Assembly (NCBI GenBank): GCA_027366525.1
Contig: DAHXKG010000004.1
Location: forward strand, 169,617-233,616
Direction: 5' to 3'
From: a candidate division FCPU426 bacterium
GTDB taxonomy: Bacteria; Oederibacteriota; Muellerivitia; Muellerivitales; DAHXKG01
Length of the DNA stretch: 64,000 bases
The notes under the pieces are model-generated. The model saw only the letters and a list, made by a program, of their open reading frames with translations. It was not told the origin of the DNA and did not search any database. Positions within the stretch are counted from its first letter, which is position 1. Each line of letters opens with the position of its first letter. Below are positions 54,651 through 63,615 of this stretch, piece by piece. The position numbers and the translations under genes are program-made.

Positions 54651-55116
54651 TAATGCGCTTGTAAATCTTTTGGTTCAGAACACTAATGGTGGAAGGACTT
54701 ACTCGGCTCCCCCATAAGGCCTCGGTGATATCTTCTGCGCGTCGAACCGAAACTCCTGCCAAATACATCTCCACTAAAGCCTCTTCGACTGAGATTTTCC
54801 GTCGTTTATACCGTTCAATAATGGCCGTTTCGAAAGGTAGACGACGGAGTTTGGGAATCTGACGGGTCACTTCACCGGCCTTGGTGTGGAGTTTTCGCCG
54901 ATAGGACCCAGCCCGGGTATCCACCCGATCAGGGCTTCTTTCGTACTTTTTAGCTCCACAAAGCTCATCTGCCTCAGCATCCAGCATTTGATTTAAAGTG
55001 TTTTCAACAGTATCCCACACAATGGTTCCCAAATGATTCTGAAGCTGGGTTTCATCAATTTGGACTACCTCGGAAAGGGATCTTTTTGTTTCTTTCAACG
55101 TGTTATGCTTTTTCAT
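54637..55116 (-). pseudogene. IS256-family transposase, N-terminal fragment
   Basis: The start at 55116 follows AAGGAG. The 159 codons match the N-terminal third of Mutator-like (IS256) transposases. They include a DEADELCGAKKYERSPDR-type block, here AEADELCGAKKYERSP, then YRRKLHTKAGEV, and RYKRRKISVEEALVEMYLAGVSVR and ITEALWGSRVSPSTIS. Full-length family members are about 400 residues. The reading ends soon after NQKIYKRI, where foreign sequence begins. It is therefore inactive. Confidence 0.87.
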
Positions 55117-55195
55117 GGGTTGCTCCTTGGTTTTAGGTCTTAGAAATCTTGGTCGATTCCTAGTTTGACCCACGGGGAGCTACCCCTGCAATTCA
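54651..55195 (-). mobile_element. IS256-family insertion sequence remnant
   Basis: Only the 5' part of the element remains: a transposase N-terminus and upstream sequence. The missing downstream part would have lain on the SIR2-DUF262 side. Limits are estimated from where transposase similarity ends (left) and where the integrase-type pseudogene begins (right). No target duplication was found. Confidence 0.65.
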
Positions 55196-55199
55196 AATG

Positions 55200-55919
55200 T
55201 GCGAAAATATTCTACGTTATCTTGAGGAATCCCCAGTTGGACATGGTGAGATTCCTGGCCAATTGCATCATCCAGCGCTCATGAGGGTGAGTGGTAATGC
55301 CAGCAATATGCACCTGTTGGGTGTGATGACGGATGAAAAAGAAAACATAATGGGTGACGAGTCCAAAAGGAGTTAAAATTTCCCAAGTGAAAAAGTCGCA
55401 ACCCACCAAGGCTTCCCAATGGGATAGGGTAAACTCTTTCCAAGAGGGTCCTTGTTGCTTACGGTGGGATGAGGATGCGAGACCATGTTTTTTCAGTATT
55501 TTAGCAATGGTGGTATCACTGGCTTTGAAGTGATTGGATTTAAGAGCTTTGTGAAGAGAGGTATAACCCCAGCCGGGATTATTCTGGGCCCATTGGAGGA
55601 TAAAGCTTTCAATTTCAAGGGAAGTTCTGGTCCTGCCGGGTTTTCTTTTATGGGAATAGTCCCATTTGTTTTGAACGGCTTGGTGCTACCAGCGAAGGAG
55701 GGTATCGGGAGAGACGAGGGTGGAGATTTCATAGAGAGCTTTTCAACCTAAAGATTGAGCGGTCCGAGCCATACGAGCTTTTTGGGTTAAGGTGAACTGG
55801 AGACGACTTGGGATTTGGGAGCGAAGGGCGCCGAATTGAGATTCATAGAATTCGATGAGTTTTTGTTTGTTCGGGTCGAGTAGAGCGGTTAAGAGAAGAA
55901 GAAAGAGTGAGAGGTTCAT
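55200..55919 (-). pseudogene. Integrase-core (DDE) transposase, decayed, N-terminal two-thirds
   Basis: The minus strand from ATG 55919 reads MNLSLFLLLLTALLDPNKQ and continues through a stop. It resumes as a helix-turn-helix region (VSPDTLLRWY, GRTRTSLEIESFILQWAQNN, PGWGYTSLHKAL) and a DDE start (WEALVGCDFFTWEILTPFGLVTHY, then HIAGITTHPHERWMMQLARNL). In-frame stops and a missing C-terminal half show decay. It belongs to the integrase-core-domain proteins common as orphan transposases. Confidence 0.75.
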
Positions 55920-56094
55920 AGAAGATTCCTTGATAGAATAAAGGCGTGACAACGGATGGATTTTAATTGGGGAATAAGGAAGGGTGAGATTTATTTTCAA
56001 ATCAAGGGATTTGAGTGTACAAAAATGTCGTTTGAATATTTGTACCCAAAGGGATGAGTTAAAAGGGAAACTTTAAAAAATAAAGGATGAATAC

Positions 56095-56345
56095 GAAAAA
56101 AGGCCAATAAGGAAGCGGAATCAAAATTCAAAACCGAAATGGAAGATTTGCAGACCCAAATAAAGGAAAAAGAGGAGCAGTCCGATAAAGCAAACAAGGC
56201 TCAACTTGAATTTCTTGCCAAAGAACAGGAATGGAAAAGAAAGATTGATGGGCAAACTTTGGAAACGGCAAAAAAATCGAGGTTGAAAGATCGGAGATCC
56301 CAGAAGAGGTTCAAAAAGGTTCCTAGAGGAAAGCTGCTTAAAGGA
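56095..56345 (+). pseudogene. Coiled-coil fragment, possibly of a DUF2130 protein
   Basis: The open frame includes KFKTEMEDLQTQIKEKEEQS and KANKAQLEFLAKEQEWKRKI, a charged coiled coil like the central region of DUF2130 proteins. A shift near 56275 moves from AKK to a continuation IEVERSEIPEEVQKG in a neighbouring frame, followed by stops. Start and end domains are absent. Coiled-coil composition makes the family call weak. Confidence 0.35.
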
Positions 56346-56478
56346 TATTGAGAAAGACCATCAAATTAACTCATTGAAAAAAACGGTGGACGTTTTTTTG
56401 CTTGACAATATTTTAAATTAGTTTTACTTTAAATAAAAGTTTTACTATTTTATTAAGTATTACTTTTTGGGGGGTATT

Positions 56479-56709
56479 ATGTACGGGACACATGTTTCCG
56501 AAAAAGGGCAGGTGGTTATTCCGGTCGAGTTGAGAGAAAAATACGGAATCAAAAAAGGAACAGCCGTTAAATTTTTTGAAATGGATGGGGAAATTCGTTT
56601 GGTGGCAATGACTAAAGCTTTAATTCGAAAAAATAGCGGGATTCTTAACACCAAGGGTAAGCTTCTGAAACTTTTGGCGGAAGAGAAAAAATTTGAGCGG
56701 GAACTTTGA
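56479..56709 (+). CDS. AbrB/SpoVT-type antitoxin (VapB-like)
   Basis: The 76-residue protein has the swapped-hairpin AbrB core: THVSEKGQVVIPVELREKYG followed by IKKGTAVKFFEMDGEIRL. The start at 56479 follows a G-rich run. Its C-terminal helical tail should bind the toxin. It overlaps the PIN-domain gene (TTGA), the usual antitoxin-toxin order. An AT-rich region upstream (TTGACA at 56402) may hold its promoter. The gene looks intact. Confidence 0.87.
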   Translation: MYGTHVSEKGQVVIPVELREKYGIKKGTAVKFFEMDGEIRLVAMTKALIRKNSGILNTKGKLLKLLAEEKKFEREL

Positions 56710-57107
56710 AAAACTATGTTCTCGACGCCCATGCCGTCATGGCTTATTTGGAAGGAGAAGAAGGAAAAGATAAAGTGATTTCTGTTTTGGATGAAGTTGT
56801 GGATGGACATGCGAAAGTTTTTTTTTGTATTGTGAATTGGGGTGAGGTTTGGTACACGGTCTTTCGTGAAGGCGGAGAAGTCAGGGCCCAACAATATCAA
56901 AACGCTCTTTCTGAACTTGATATTGTTTTATTGGATGTCGATAAAAAATTGACTCTTACTGCGGCTCGATTTAAAGGAACATATAAAATGTCTTATGCGG
57001 ATGCTTTTGCTGCCGCAACGGCTAAGTTTAAAAATGCCCATTTGGTTACAGGTGACCCGGAGTTTAAAGATTTACAAAAAGAAATCAAAATTAAATGGAT
57101 TAGGTAA
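56706..57107 (+). CDS. PIN-domain toxin (VapC-like ribonuclease)
   Basis: The 133-residue protein carries the acidic PIN residues D7 (VLDAHAVMAYLEGE), E47 (NWGEVWY), D99 (YADAFAAATA) and D117 (TGDPEF), so it should be an active Mg-dependent RNase. It starts at TTG 56706, overlapping the antitoxin stop. The weak start may keep toxin below antitoxin. It is one of the few undamaged gene pairs in this decayed stretch. Confidence 0.88.
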   Translation: MKNYVLDAHAVMAYLEGEEGKDKVISVLDEVVDGHAKVFFCIVNWGEVWYTVFREGGEVRAQQYQNALSELDIVLLDVDKKLTLTAARFKGTYKMSYADAFAAATAKFKNAHLVTGDPEFKDLQKEIKIKWIR

Positions 57108-57189
57108 ATTGTGAAAGCTCAAGGGTTAAAATCTTAAATCCATCCTTTGCGGATGAAACCCGTAGGGTAAAAATATTATTTCTGTCTTT

Positions 57190-57765
57190 TTCATATCGAA
57201 ACTGTTGTGCTGTCAGGGTTTTGAACGCAGTGGTAGTAGTTTAGTAGACGTCCTAAGCGAGATTCCTTCACGATCCGTCCTTCTTTACTTCCGATTTTGT
57301 CTTTGGTTTTGGGAAATGTAATGACGTTTCCCATCTCTTGGTGGGGACGCTCTTCATTGTAAAAGGCCGTGAATTCTTGAGTCGCCCGTCAAAGTTGGCT
57401 TTCACTGGTGGTAATCGTTTTGGCTAAGTATTGTTGTTTGATAGTCCTGACAAACCTTTCGGCATAATCGTTCAAATTGGGGCTTTTGGGGTGGCAGCGG
57501 TTTTGTGCTGACCTTGGTTTTGTGAAGGATTCAGAAAAAATGGGCTGTGTATTTGGTATCTCGGTAGTGGATGAATTTAATCAGGTTTTAGAAAGCTGTT
57601 GATGGGATCGGTGAGGTTCCGGGCCATTTGAGCCATCCAAAGGCTATTCGGGTTAGTGGTTGATGCCGGAAACATGGAATTCCTGGTTTTTAACTGCAAA
57701 AAACAGAACGTAGTAGGTTATCAGGTCTATTGGCGTCAGCACTTCAATAGCAGATGACCGATTAT
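57190..57765 (-). pseudogene. Integrase-core transposase, decayed C-terminal half
   Basis: Conceptual minus-strand reading, across several shifts, gives EVLTPIDLITYYVLFFAVKN and HVSGIN. The catalytic-core end follows: PNLNDYAERFVRTIKQQYL, TQEFTAFYNEERPHQEMGN. This is the same transposase type as the pseudogene at 55,200-55,919 but another copy, since both include the ITYYV/VTHYV region. No intact frame longer than 60 codons remains. Confidence 0.7.
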
Positions 57766-57910
57766 TGAGATTGTTTGAATATACGTTTGAATTCTTTAAT
57801 TGATTTTTTGTTCATATATGTTTCCGTTTATTTGATAAAAACCGTGGATTCTATTATATGGCCGCTGGGGCAGATATTTGTGTGGACACTTGACTAAATG
57901 TAGCTTATAT

Positions 57911-57924
57911 ATTACATATGTAAT
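57911..57924 (+). promoter_or_regulatory. Perfect 14-bp palindrome before a toxin-antitoxin locus (operator-like)
   Basis: ATTACATATGTAAT lies just upstream of the decayed HigB-type toxin. A palindrome in this place is typical of autoregulated toxin-antitoxin promoters, probably the binding site of the HigA-type antitoxin downstream. Confidence 0.5.
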
Positions 57925-57926
57925 CA

Positions 57927-58273
57927 ATGGAAAACAACACATAAAGAAATTGCGTATTACATAACGCTGGATGGTAAGGCGCCATTCAGAGAACGGTACA
58001 TGGGGTTAAGGGATCCGAATGTTAAAGCGATTATTTCACAGTGATTGGATAGGATTTCTCTGGGGTTATTGGGAGATTGGAAATCCCTTTACGATGGTGT
58101 GTATGAGTTATGGGTTAATTATGGGCCGGGGTACAGAGTTTACATCGGCCAAGATGGACAGAAGCTAGTACTGTTATTGTGCGGAGGAGATAAAAAAGAC
58201 GCAGAGGCGAGACATTGTGTTAGCTAAAGAGTATTGGGCCAGCTATCAGGAGCAAAAAAGAGGGAAAAAATGA
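57927..58273 (+). pseudogene. HigB/RelE-type toxin (phage Gp49-like), inactivated
   Basis: Reading across frames gives KEIAYYITLDGKAPFRE, LRDPNVKAIISQ, a TGA stop, [21 protein letters not shown] and [25 protein letters not shown]. The end [20 protein letters not shown] lies in another frame. These match the addiction-module killer family (YRxYxGxDGxxxVLLLxGGDK) but with at least two frameshifts and one stop. The frame end overlaps the ATG of the antitoxin gene. Confidence 0.75.
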
Positions 58274-58587
58274 ACAAAAAACTACCGACTTACCACGAGG
58301 ATTTGATCGAGAGTCTGAAAGACGCAAAGATGCGGGCGGCTTATTTAAACGCGGCTATTGAAGACGGTGATAGTCGTGTGCTACTTCTTGCATTTCGGAA
58401 TATTGCCGAAGCCTATGGTGGAATGAGCAAGCTTGCTGACAAGACTAAGTTGGCTCGAGAGAGTCTCTATAGAACCCTGTCGGTCAAGGGTAATCCTACC
58501 TTAACTACACTTAAGAAGATTGCTCACGAGTTTGGTCTTAAGATGAGCTTCGAACCCGAGAAAACGAAAGCTTGGGACCATCGCTAA
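58270..58587 (+). CDS. HigA-type HTH antitoxin, intact, without an active toxin
   Basis: The 105-residue protein starts at ATG 58270, overlapping the toxin remnant. It has the family pattern: YHEDLIESLKDAKMRAAYLN, AAIEDGD, then a helix-turn-helix IAEAYGGMSKLADKTKLARE with SLYRTLSVKGNPTLTTLKKI. The toxin upstream is broken, so this antitoxin may persist as an orphan regulator or as protection against related toxins. Confidence 0.83.
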   Translation: MNKKLPTYHEDLIESLKDAKMRAAYLNAAIEDGDSRVLLLAFRNIAEAYGGMSKLADKTKLARESLYRTLSVKGNPTLTTLKKIAHEFGLKMSFEPEKTKAWDHR

Positions 58588-58938
58588 TAAATGGTTGAAC
58601 AACAGCTACGGCGTTGAGTTGTATTTATAGTCTTTGACATTTTGGCTTTAGGAGTTAGGCCTGGATATTTGACGAAAGTTCTAAAACCCAATGTCAGCAA
58701 GTGTTAAACGATGACGCTTTGGGTAAGATTATTCAAACGAGCAATACGCACCTCTTGGAAGTAGTAATTGAAGAGGTATATAGTTCAAAAAATCTGGAAT
58801 GAGATATTTTTAAGCTCGAAAGAGCTTTTGTACCCTACGGGGCAGAAGCCCGACCTTTATGCGTCAAACATACTTGATACTTCCAATTGGTACTACTTTA
58901 CACATGGAGAGAAATGGAACCTTACCTAGAACAATTGA
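58588..58938 (+). other. No gene identified
   Basis: Several short frames have no start signals. A small AAGCTC-GAAA-GAGCTT hairpin at about 58,813-58,828 has a weak T-tail. Nothing else is recognisable; the area is probably decayed mobile DNA. Confidence 0.4.
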
Positions 58939-59085
58939 TGTTATAGAGATGTAAAGGGTCAGTTCCACTTTACGGATTGGCTGAAAAAGTTGGATCTCAA
59001 CATCCGGGCGAAAATCAAAACCCGGTTGAACAAGGTCGAGAGCGGGAATCTGGGTGACCACCACGCGGAAGCAAGAGAAATATGA
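58939..59085 (+). pseudogene. Fragment of a second RelE/HigB-type killer protein
   Basis: The open stretch reads VKGQFHFTDWLKKLDLNIRA, then KIKTRLNKVESGNLGDH. This corresponds to the N-terminal part of the same addiction-module family (PFxxWLxxLDxxxRAxIxxRLxRVExGNLGD). No start codon, C-terminal half or antitoxin remains. A minus-strand frame over this region is a shadow. Confidence 0.65.
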
Positions 59086-59417
59086 AAATAATAAAAATGC
59101 AACGGGATATCCTCGGGGTTGAATTCGGTGGAGTTTATAACTGGATATTGGAAGGATACTCAAGAAAAATATGACGAATTGGTGACTCTATTGGTTTCTT
59201 CTGGAGTAACTCGGGAATTGAAAGTTCAATTCAACCCAGAGGCAGATATACTTCAAGTCACCCGAATGGTGGTTCCCGGGGATTTGTAAGTGATGTGCAA
59301 TCGACATGTGAACAACATTTAATTTTATCGGATCGAGTTTGTCATCATTTGGCAATGGAAGCGAAATTGATTTAGAAGGCTTTAGATCATCATCGAGAAG
59401 AAGAAGCGGAACACAGG

Positions 59418-59636
59418 ATGAAAAACTTTTTGTGGAGTCTGGGGATTCGGAAAGAAAAGAATTTTTTTGAGATCAATCGGGATTATAAGGAGATGGATGA
59501 AGCCCATATTCAAAAGGAAGCATTAAGCGTTCTTCGTCAGGATGTTCAAGCGCTTTTGACTCAACTGAGTCAAGGAAAAACCTTGGAATCGAAACACAAT
59601 CATTTACGGAATAAGAACGGTAATCATTTTTTTTAA
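59418..59636 (+). CDS. Possible short protein or gene remnant, unrecognised
   Basis: The frame encodes 72 residues (MKNFLWSLGIRKEKNFFEI...) with a helical, charged composition. Upstream sequence (59,164-59,417) contains related-looking but broken coding text, so this may be the end of a decayed gene. No ribosome-binding site is clear and no family is recognised. Confidence 0.3.
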   Translation: MKNFLWSLGIRKEKNFFEINRDYKEMDEAHIQKEALSVLRQDVQALLTQLSQGKTLESKHNHLRNKNGNHFF

Positions 59637-59656
59637 TGCATTAGGTATGCAATAAT

Positions 59657-59871
59657 CGGATTTTCAAGAAATACCAGATTCGTATGTCGAGCAAAATAAT
59701 TTTGATTTAAGGGACCCTGCACTTCCGCCTACGGGGACAATTTATATTTTTGAAGATGGGCTTCAAATCTATACTGGAAGAGGCTTCTTTACAGGAAAAT
59801 ATAGTCTTGATTTGGGCCCTAGGATAATCCGATCAACAATTGACAAGGCAAAGTGCCCAGGGTTAAAGTAA
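59657..59871 (+). other. Open fragment of an unknown gene
   Basis: A stop-free stretch includes DPALPPTGTIYIFEDGLQIY and GRGFFTGKYSLDLGPRII, ending in a stop at 59,869-59,871. The composition is protein-like but no start codon is suitable. It is probably a 3' remnant of a gene from the flanking decayed region. Confidence 0.3.
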
Positions 59872-59892
59872 TCAAAGTCATACAAATTCATC

Positions 59893-59901
59893 ATGCAATT
59901 T
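59893..59901 (+). repeat. 9-bp target-site duplication, left copy (ATGCAATTT)
   Basis: Identical to 61314-61322 on the other side of the IS4-family element. Confidence 0.8.
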
Positions 59902-61313
59902 CATTGCTGTCCTAAATAATCAGGTTTGATCCTGACGACCCATCGATAATAAGTGATTTTGGACAGGTTTATGAATTTTCAGGGATAATCCCCCCTCTTT
60001 TTAGCAGTATGCTGTCCAAATCACGTGGGGATCAATTCCATTTGTTTTTCCCAAGGTTCCAACCTTGCCACTAAAAACGGCGCATCTAACCAAGCCCATA
60101 ATTCACGGTAGGTTAACAAATTCATGCGTAACATGGCCGCTAAGTGTGACAGACTCCAACTGATCTGGCTTTTGAGTTGAAGGAACTTCAATAACAACAT
60201 GGCAATCAATGCTGTCCAAATCTGAGTCTGAACCGCATTTTCGTTGGTTCCCACGAAAGTTTTTACTCGCAAGTTTTGTTTCAATGCCTTGAAGAACAAC
60301 TCGATCTGCCAACGTTCTTTATAGATGGCCGCTACGGTTGAAGCCGCCAAACTCTTGAGGTTGGTCAAAAATACCAATTCCCGCTTTTGTTGCGCATCCC
60401 ATACCACGACTCGACGAATCTCTTTGGAGTAGGCTTCTTGAGAAACAAATCCTGTCAGACGAACCCATTGGTCTTGAAGGATGTTGGAATTTTGGGAAAC
60501 AGGTAATTTTTTCACGACTTGATAAGCCATATTCGTTTTGGCCCGAGTGACCCACCAAACCCCTTGGAAACTCCATCGAGCTAGAAGGGTGAAATCCACA
60601 TAGCCTTTATCCATCACGACGATGGAATCGACTGGAAAATCCAGCTTTTGGGCCACTTTCACATCATGGACTCTTCCTTCCGTGACCAGTCCCCAGCAGG
60701 GAAGATACCCTTGGTGGTCCAACAACAGATGCAGTTTGATGGCTCCTTTAGTTCTACGAAACTTCGCCCAATCAAAGGCCGACAGGCAAAGATCGATGGT
60801 ACTCGAATCCAGGCTGTAGAGCGGATTTTTGAACTTGAATTTCTTTTGCGAGCTAGCGGCTAATAGCTGACATTTGGAAAGTAAGTGGTAAAAAGCTTTT
60901 GGTGAATCTGCCAAGGGCGTTTGCTATTGGCATAGGCCAGAGTGGATTTGGTAGGAGCTTGAGTAAGGCCCAAGTGGGTTATTTTTCCTAGAGCTGTGCG
61001 TAAGCCACCACAAATTTCCCTCAAAGAATGAGCCGATCCCATTTGGCAAAAAAGCATGGAAACAAATTGGTCCCAACAACTAAAACCTTTGGCATGTTTT
61101 TCCCCTTCATGTTCTCGCACAATCCGCTCAAATGCAGTGCGATCCACAATTTTAAATACTTGGGCAAATAGACTCGTTGGTGGTACCATAGAAATGCGCC
61201 TCCGGATGTTTGAAGTAGCGACGGCTGCTAACCGTTGTTTTGGTCTTTTGACAGATCCAATTCTACTTCAATCAGAGGCGTTTTTTTTTCAGGATTTATT
61301 TAGGACAAGAGTG
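59902..61313 (-). mobile_element. IS4-family insertion sequence (1,412 bp)
   Basis: The ends are imperfect inverted repeats: left CATTGCTGTCCTAAATAA, right (read inward) CACTCTTGTCCTAAATAA. The element is flanked on both sides by ATGCAATTT, a 9-bp duplication. It contains one transposase split by a single-base shift. Clean ends and an exact duplication suggest a fairly recent insertion into already decayed DNA. Confidence 0.83.
60021..61189 (-). pseudogene. IS4-family transposase split by a one-base frameshift
   Basis: The N-terminal frame (ATG 61189, 109 residues) has the DUF4372-like start MVPPTSLFAQVFKIVDRTAF and CWDQFVSMLFCQMGSAHSLR. The C-terminal frame (to 60021) has the DDE core: YSLDSSTIDLCLSAFDWAKF, VVMDKGYVDF and the YREK-like YKERWQIELFFKALKQNL. 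The frames meet at the A5 run (60890-60894, plus strand). One added base would join QKLF to YHLLSKC and give a normal transposase of about 390 residues. This looks like a point deletion or a sequencing error; programmed frameshifting is a less likely option. Confidence 0.83.
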
Positions 61314-61322
61314 ATGCAATTT
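61314..61322 (+). repeat. 9-bp target-site duplication, right copy (ATGCAATTT)
   Basis: Exact copy of 59893-59901, directly outside the right end of the IS4-family element. Confidence 0.8.
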
Positions 61323-62307
61323 GATCATATGATTGGATGGTAATTCGCTCTGAAGGGTTGATTTCCATCGACTTATTCAATATCCGTAAAGTGGTCAGCA
61401 TGAGCATGGCAAGAGGCCTGAATCATCTGGAAGTGGTGTGGGAATCGATTGGGAGTGGAGATGGAGGACCGGTGGAAGTGAGTGTGAGCGCATTCAAACT
61501 GGATTTGAATGTGAGTCTGAACGAGCAGTGTGGGAATCGCGGAGGGAATGGGGACCAATAACGGGATAGTTGAGGCGGGAAATGGAACGGAATGGATTTT
61601 AACGGTAGAAACAATATTCAAGGCACGGGAGGAATGTTAGCAATCAGGGTTTCTCCTGCTAAGGAACCCAATTGAAGGTCTCGAGAAAGCCAATTATCGG
61701 GTGTCCTGGCGATTACCACCCTTGGAAATTTTTGGATTCGGTATATCTATGGAGTTGTTGCTGCGGGGGATCCACTTCAAAGTGGTTTTACTAGTGAAGG
61801 TTATCCTCTTTTTACGTGTATAAAACCTACTCTGCTTTATGGCTCTAACGGAGTGACTTTGATTTAAATTGAGCAGGTGCTAATTTTGAGGCTTTTTCGA
61901 AGACATCGAGAAACGGTGGTGACTTTCACGGTCGAATTCCTACCGCAACGGGTGATTTGCTCAACCAGATGAATGAGTCTATACGCCTTTATCTGGACAG
62001 AATACGGTGATGAACCCAATGGCGGGGAGTATTTATACGGCACTGCTGGATGCGGTGGTGGAGAATGTAATTCCCTTTACGACATTATCGCATTTATTTT
62101 AAGAGGGATTTGTTTTGATCGCTTGGCAACCTTAGTGGCGATTTCTGGTAAATGTATAAATCCCATTAAAGATTTTCTCCTTAAAAATTTAACAATTGGA
62201 CATGTGATTTTTAAGGATAGGTAAACTTGAGACGACTTAGATTTCAAGGCTACCCAAACATCGAATACTCGAGAGGTAAAGAGGTAAAAATCCATGGTAA
62301 GGGTGTG
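61323..62307 (+). other. Decayed coding region, unrecognised
   Basis: Protein-like stretches appear in changing plus-strand frames, for example GNFWIRYIYGVVAAGDPLQS near 61,720-61,790 and ANFEAFSKTSRNGGDFHGRI near 61,880-61,940. All are broken by stops. Frames at 61,337-61,561 and 61,973-62,224 lack start signals and I do not call them genes. It may be the remains of one or two genes lying before the porin gene. Confidence 0.35.
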
Positions 62308-63615
62308 ATGGTGTTAATAGGCACAAAATTTTTGGATAATATTTTAGGACGAAATTATCTTGGGTATAAAGGGTTAACGTTTGTGATGATTTGGTTCATC
62401 ACGGTTGCAGTTGTGGAGGCTCAAACCTTGGTGAAGCAAACACCGACGGTTGCGCCACGTGCTTTATCTTCACTTGGCGATTCTTTTTTTGGAAAGAAGG
62501 CCATCAAGGGATGGGGTGGCAATCTCCAACGACTGGAAGACGAAGGTATTTCATTGAATGCACAGTGGTTACTGGAGGGATTTGATAATTTTCAAGGCGG
62601 TATCAAAATCGGCAATGCTTTTGCTTCCACTTTTGACTTGAACGTGGGGTTGGACACTGAAAAAGTTTTTCATTGGAAAGGCGGTAAGTTTTATGTTGAT
62701 TTGGAGGATCATGCATGGCAGGATCCATCGAAAGATTTAATAGGCGACCTTCAAAATTTTGACAAGCAAAATGCTAGGCCCTATTTTGAGATTTACGAGT
62801 TATGGTATCGGCAGATGTTTCTCAACGGATTTTTGCATTTGAAACTTGGCAAATGGAATGCCAATGATGATTTCAGCGTCAACGACAACGGCGTGTTTTT
62901 CCTTAACTCCTCGGATCAACTTACTCCGACCCTTTTGACGTTGCCCACCACTCCAGATACTATGTTAGGTTCAGGTCTTTATTTAACTCCCATCTCATGG
63001 TGGTCTATCAAATTTGGCATCTTTGATGCAAACCAATCCGATGCTTTTGGAAATTTTGCGGGCAACACGCAACTCATGCAGCCCACCAAAGATGGGCTAC
63101 TTCTGATTGGTGAGATGGACTTACGTTGGAGCCATGCGTTCTTTTGGGACAATGAGGGTAACTTGAAATTAGGCGCTTGGCATCATACGGGCATTTTTAC
63201 TCGCTTGGACGGTAGTTCACAAGAAGGTGCAAAAGGTTTTTATGCTGTCTTCAATCAAGCGATCTGGAGACCCCGTAGAACATCGCAGCGAAATTGTGGT
63301 GTGCGTACCTTCGTTTCATCCGGGTGGACTCAATCCAGCGTGAGTGTTATCAATTGGAATTTGGCGGGTGGTCTCACATGGGCTGGCTTTCTGACTGCAC
63401 CACCTCAAGATGTCTGGGGTTTTAGCGCCAACTATGCCCATTTGAGTTTACAATCGGGGAGACCGTATTCTTACGAATTGGCATTGGAATGGTTTTACTA
63501 TATGCGGGTCTCGAATTGGATGGCGTTTATTCCGGATGTCCAAAATATTATCCATCCTGGTGGTCGGTATGCGAACGCTTTGGTGGGATCCCTGGATGTG
63601 CTTCTTCAGATTTAA
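62308..63615 (+). CDS. OprB-like carbohydrate-selective porin
   Basis: I place the start at ATG 62308 after TAAGGG. The open frame extends 81 bases upstream from a TTG, and an ATG near 62,385 is a further option. The 435-residue product has a hydrophobic signal segment (LTFVMIWFITVAVVEA). The OprB pattern follows: WGGNLQRLEDEGISLNAQWL, YEIYELW-like EIYELWYRQMFLNGFLHLKL with GKWNAN, LRWSHAFFWDNEGNLKLGAW, and a closing YELALEWFYYMRVSNWMAFI, PDVQNIIHPGG. This predicts an outer-membrane sugar channel. The gene is intact, unlike the region before it. Confidence 0.85.
   Translation: MVLIGTKFLDNILGRNYLGYKGLTFVMIWFITVAVVEAQTLVKQTPTVAPRALSSLGDSFFGKKAIKGWGGNLQRLEDEGISLNAQWLLEGFDNFQGGIKIGNAFASTFDLNVGLDTEKVFHWKGGKFYVDLEDHAWQDPSKDLIGDLQNFDKQNARPYFEIYELWYRQMFLNGFLHLKLGKWNANDDFSVNDNGVFFLNSSDQLTPTLLTLPTTPDTMLGSGLYLTPISWWSIKFGIFDANQSDAFGNFAGNTQLMQPTKDGLLLIGEMDLRWSHAFFWDNEGNLKLGAWHHTGIFTRLDGSSQEGAKGFYAVFNQAIWRPRRTSQRNCGVRTFVSSGWTQSSVSVINWNLAGGLTWAGFLTAPPQDVWGFSANYAHLSLQSGRPYSYELALEWFYYMRVSNWMAFIPDVQNIIHPGGRYANALVGSLDVLLQI

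Noticed and set aside
58864..59163. 99-codon minus-strand frame
   Set aside because: It lies over a plus-strand RelE/HigB fragment whose motifs are recognisable. The minus-strand product has no features.
60880..60905. Programmed frameshifting in the IS4-family transposase
   Set aside because: The run is only five identical bases and IS4 elements are not known to need frameshifting. A lost base is simpler. It is kept as an alternative in the entry.
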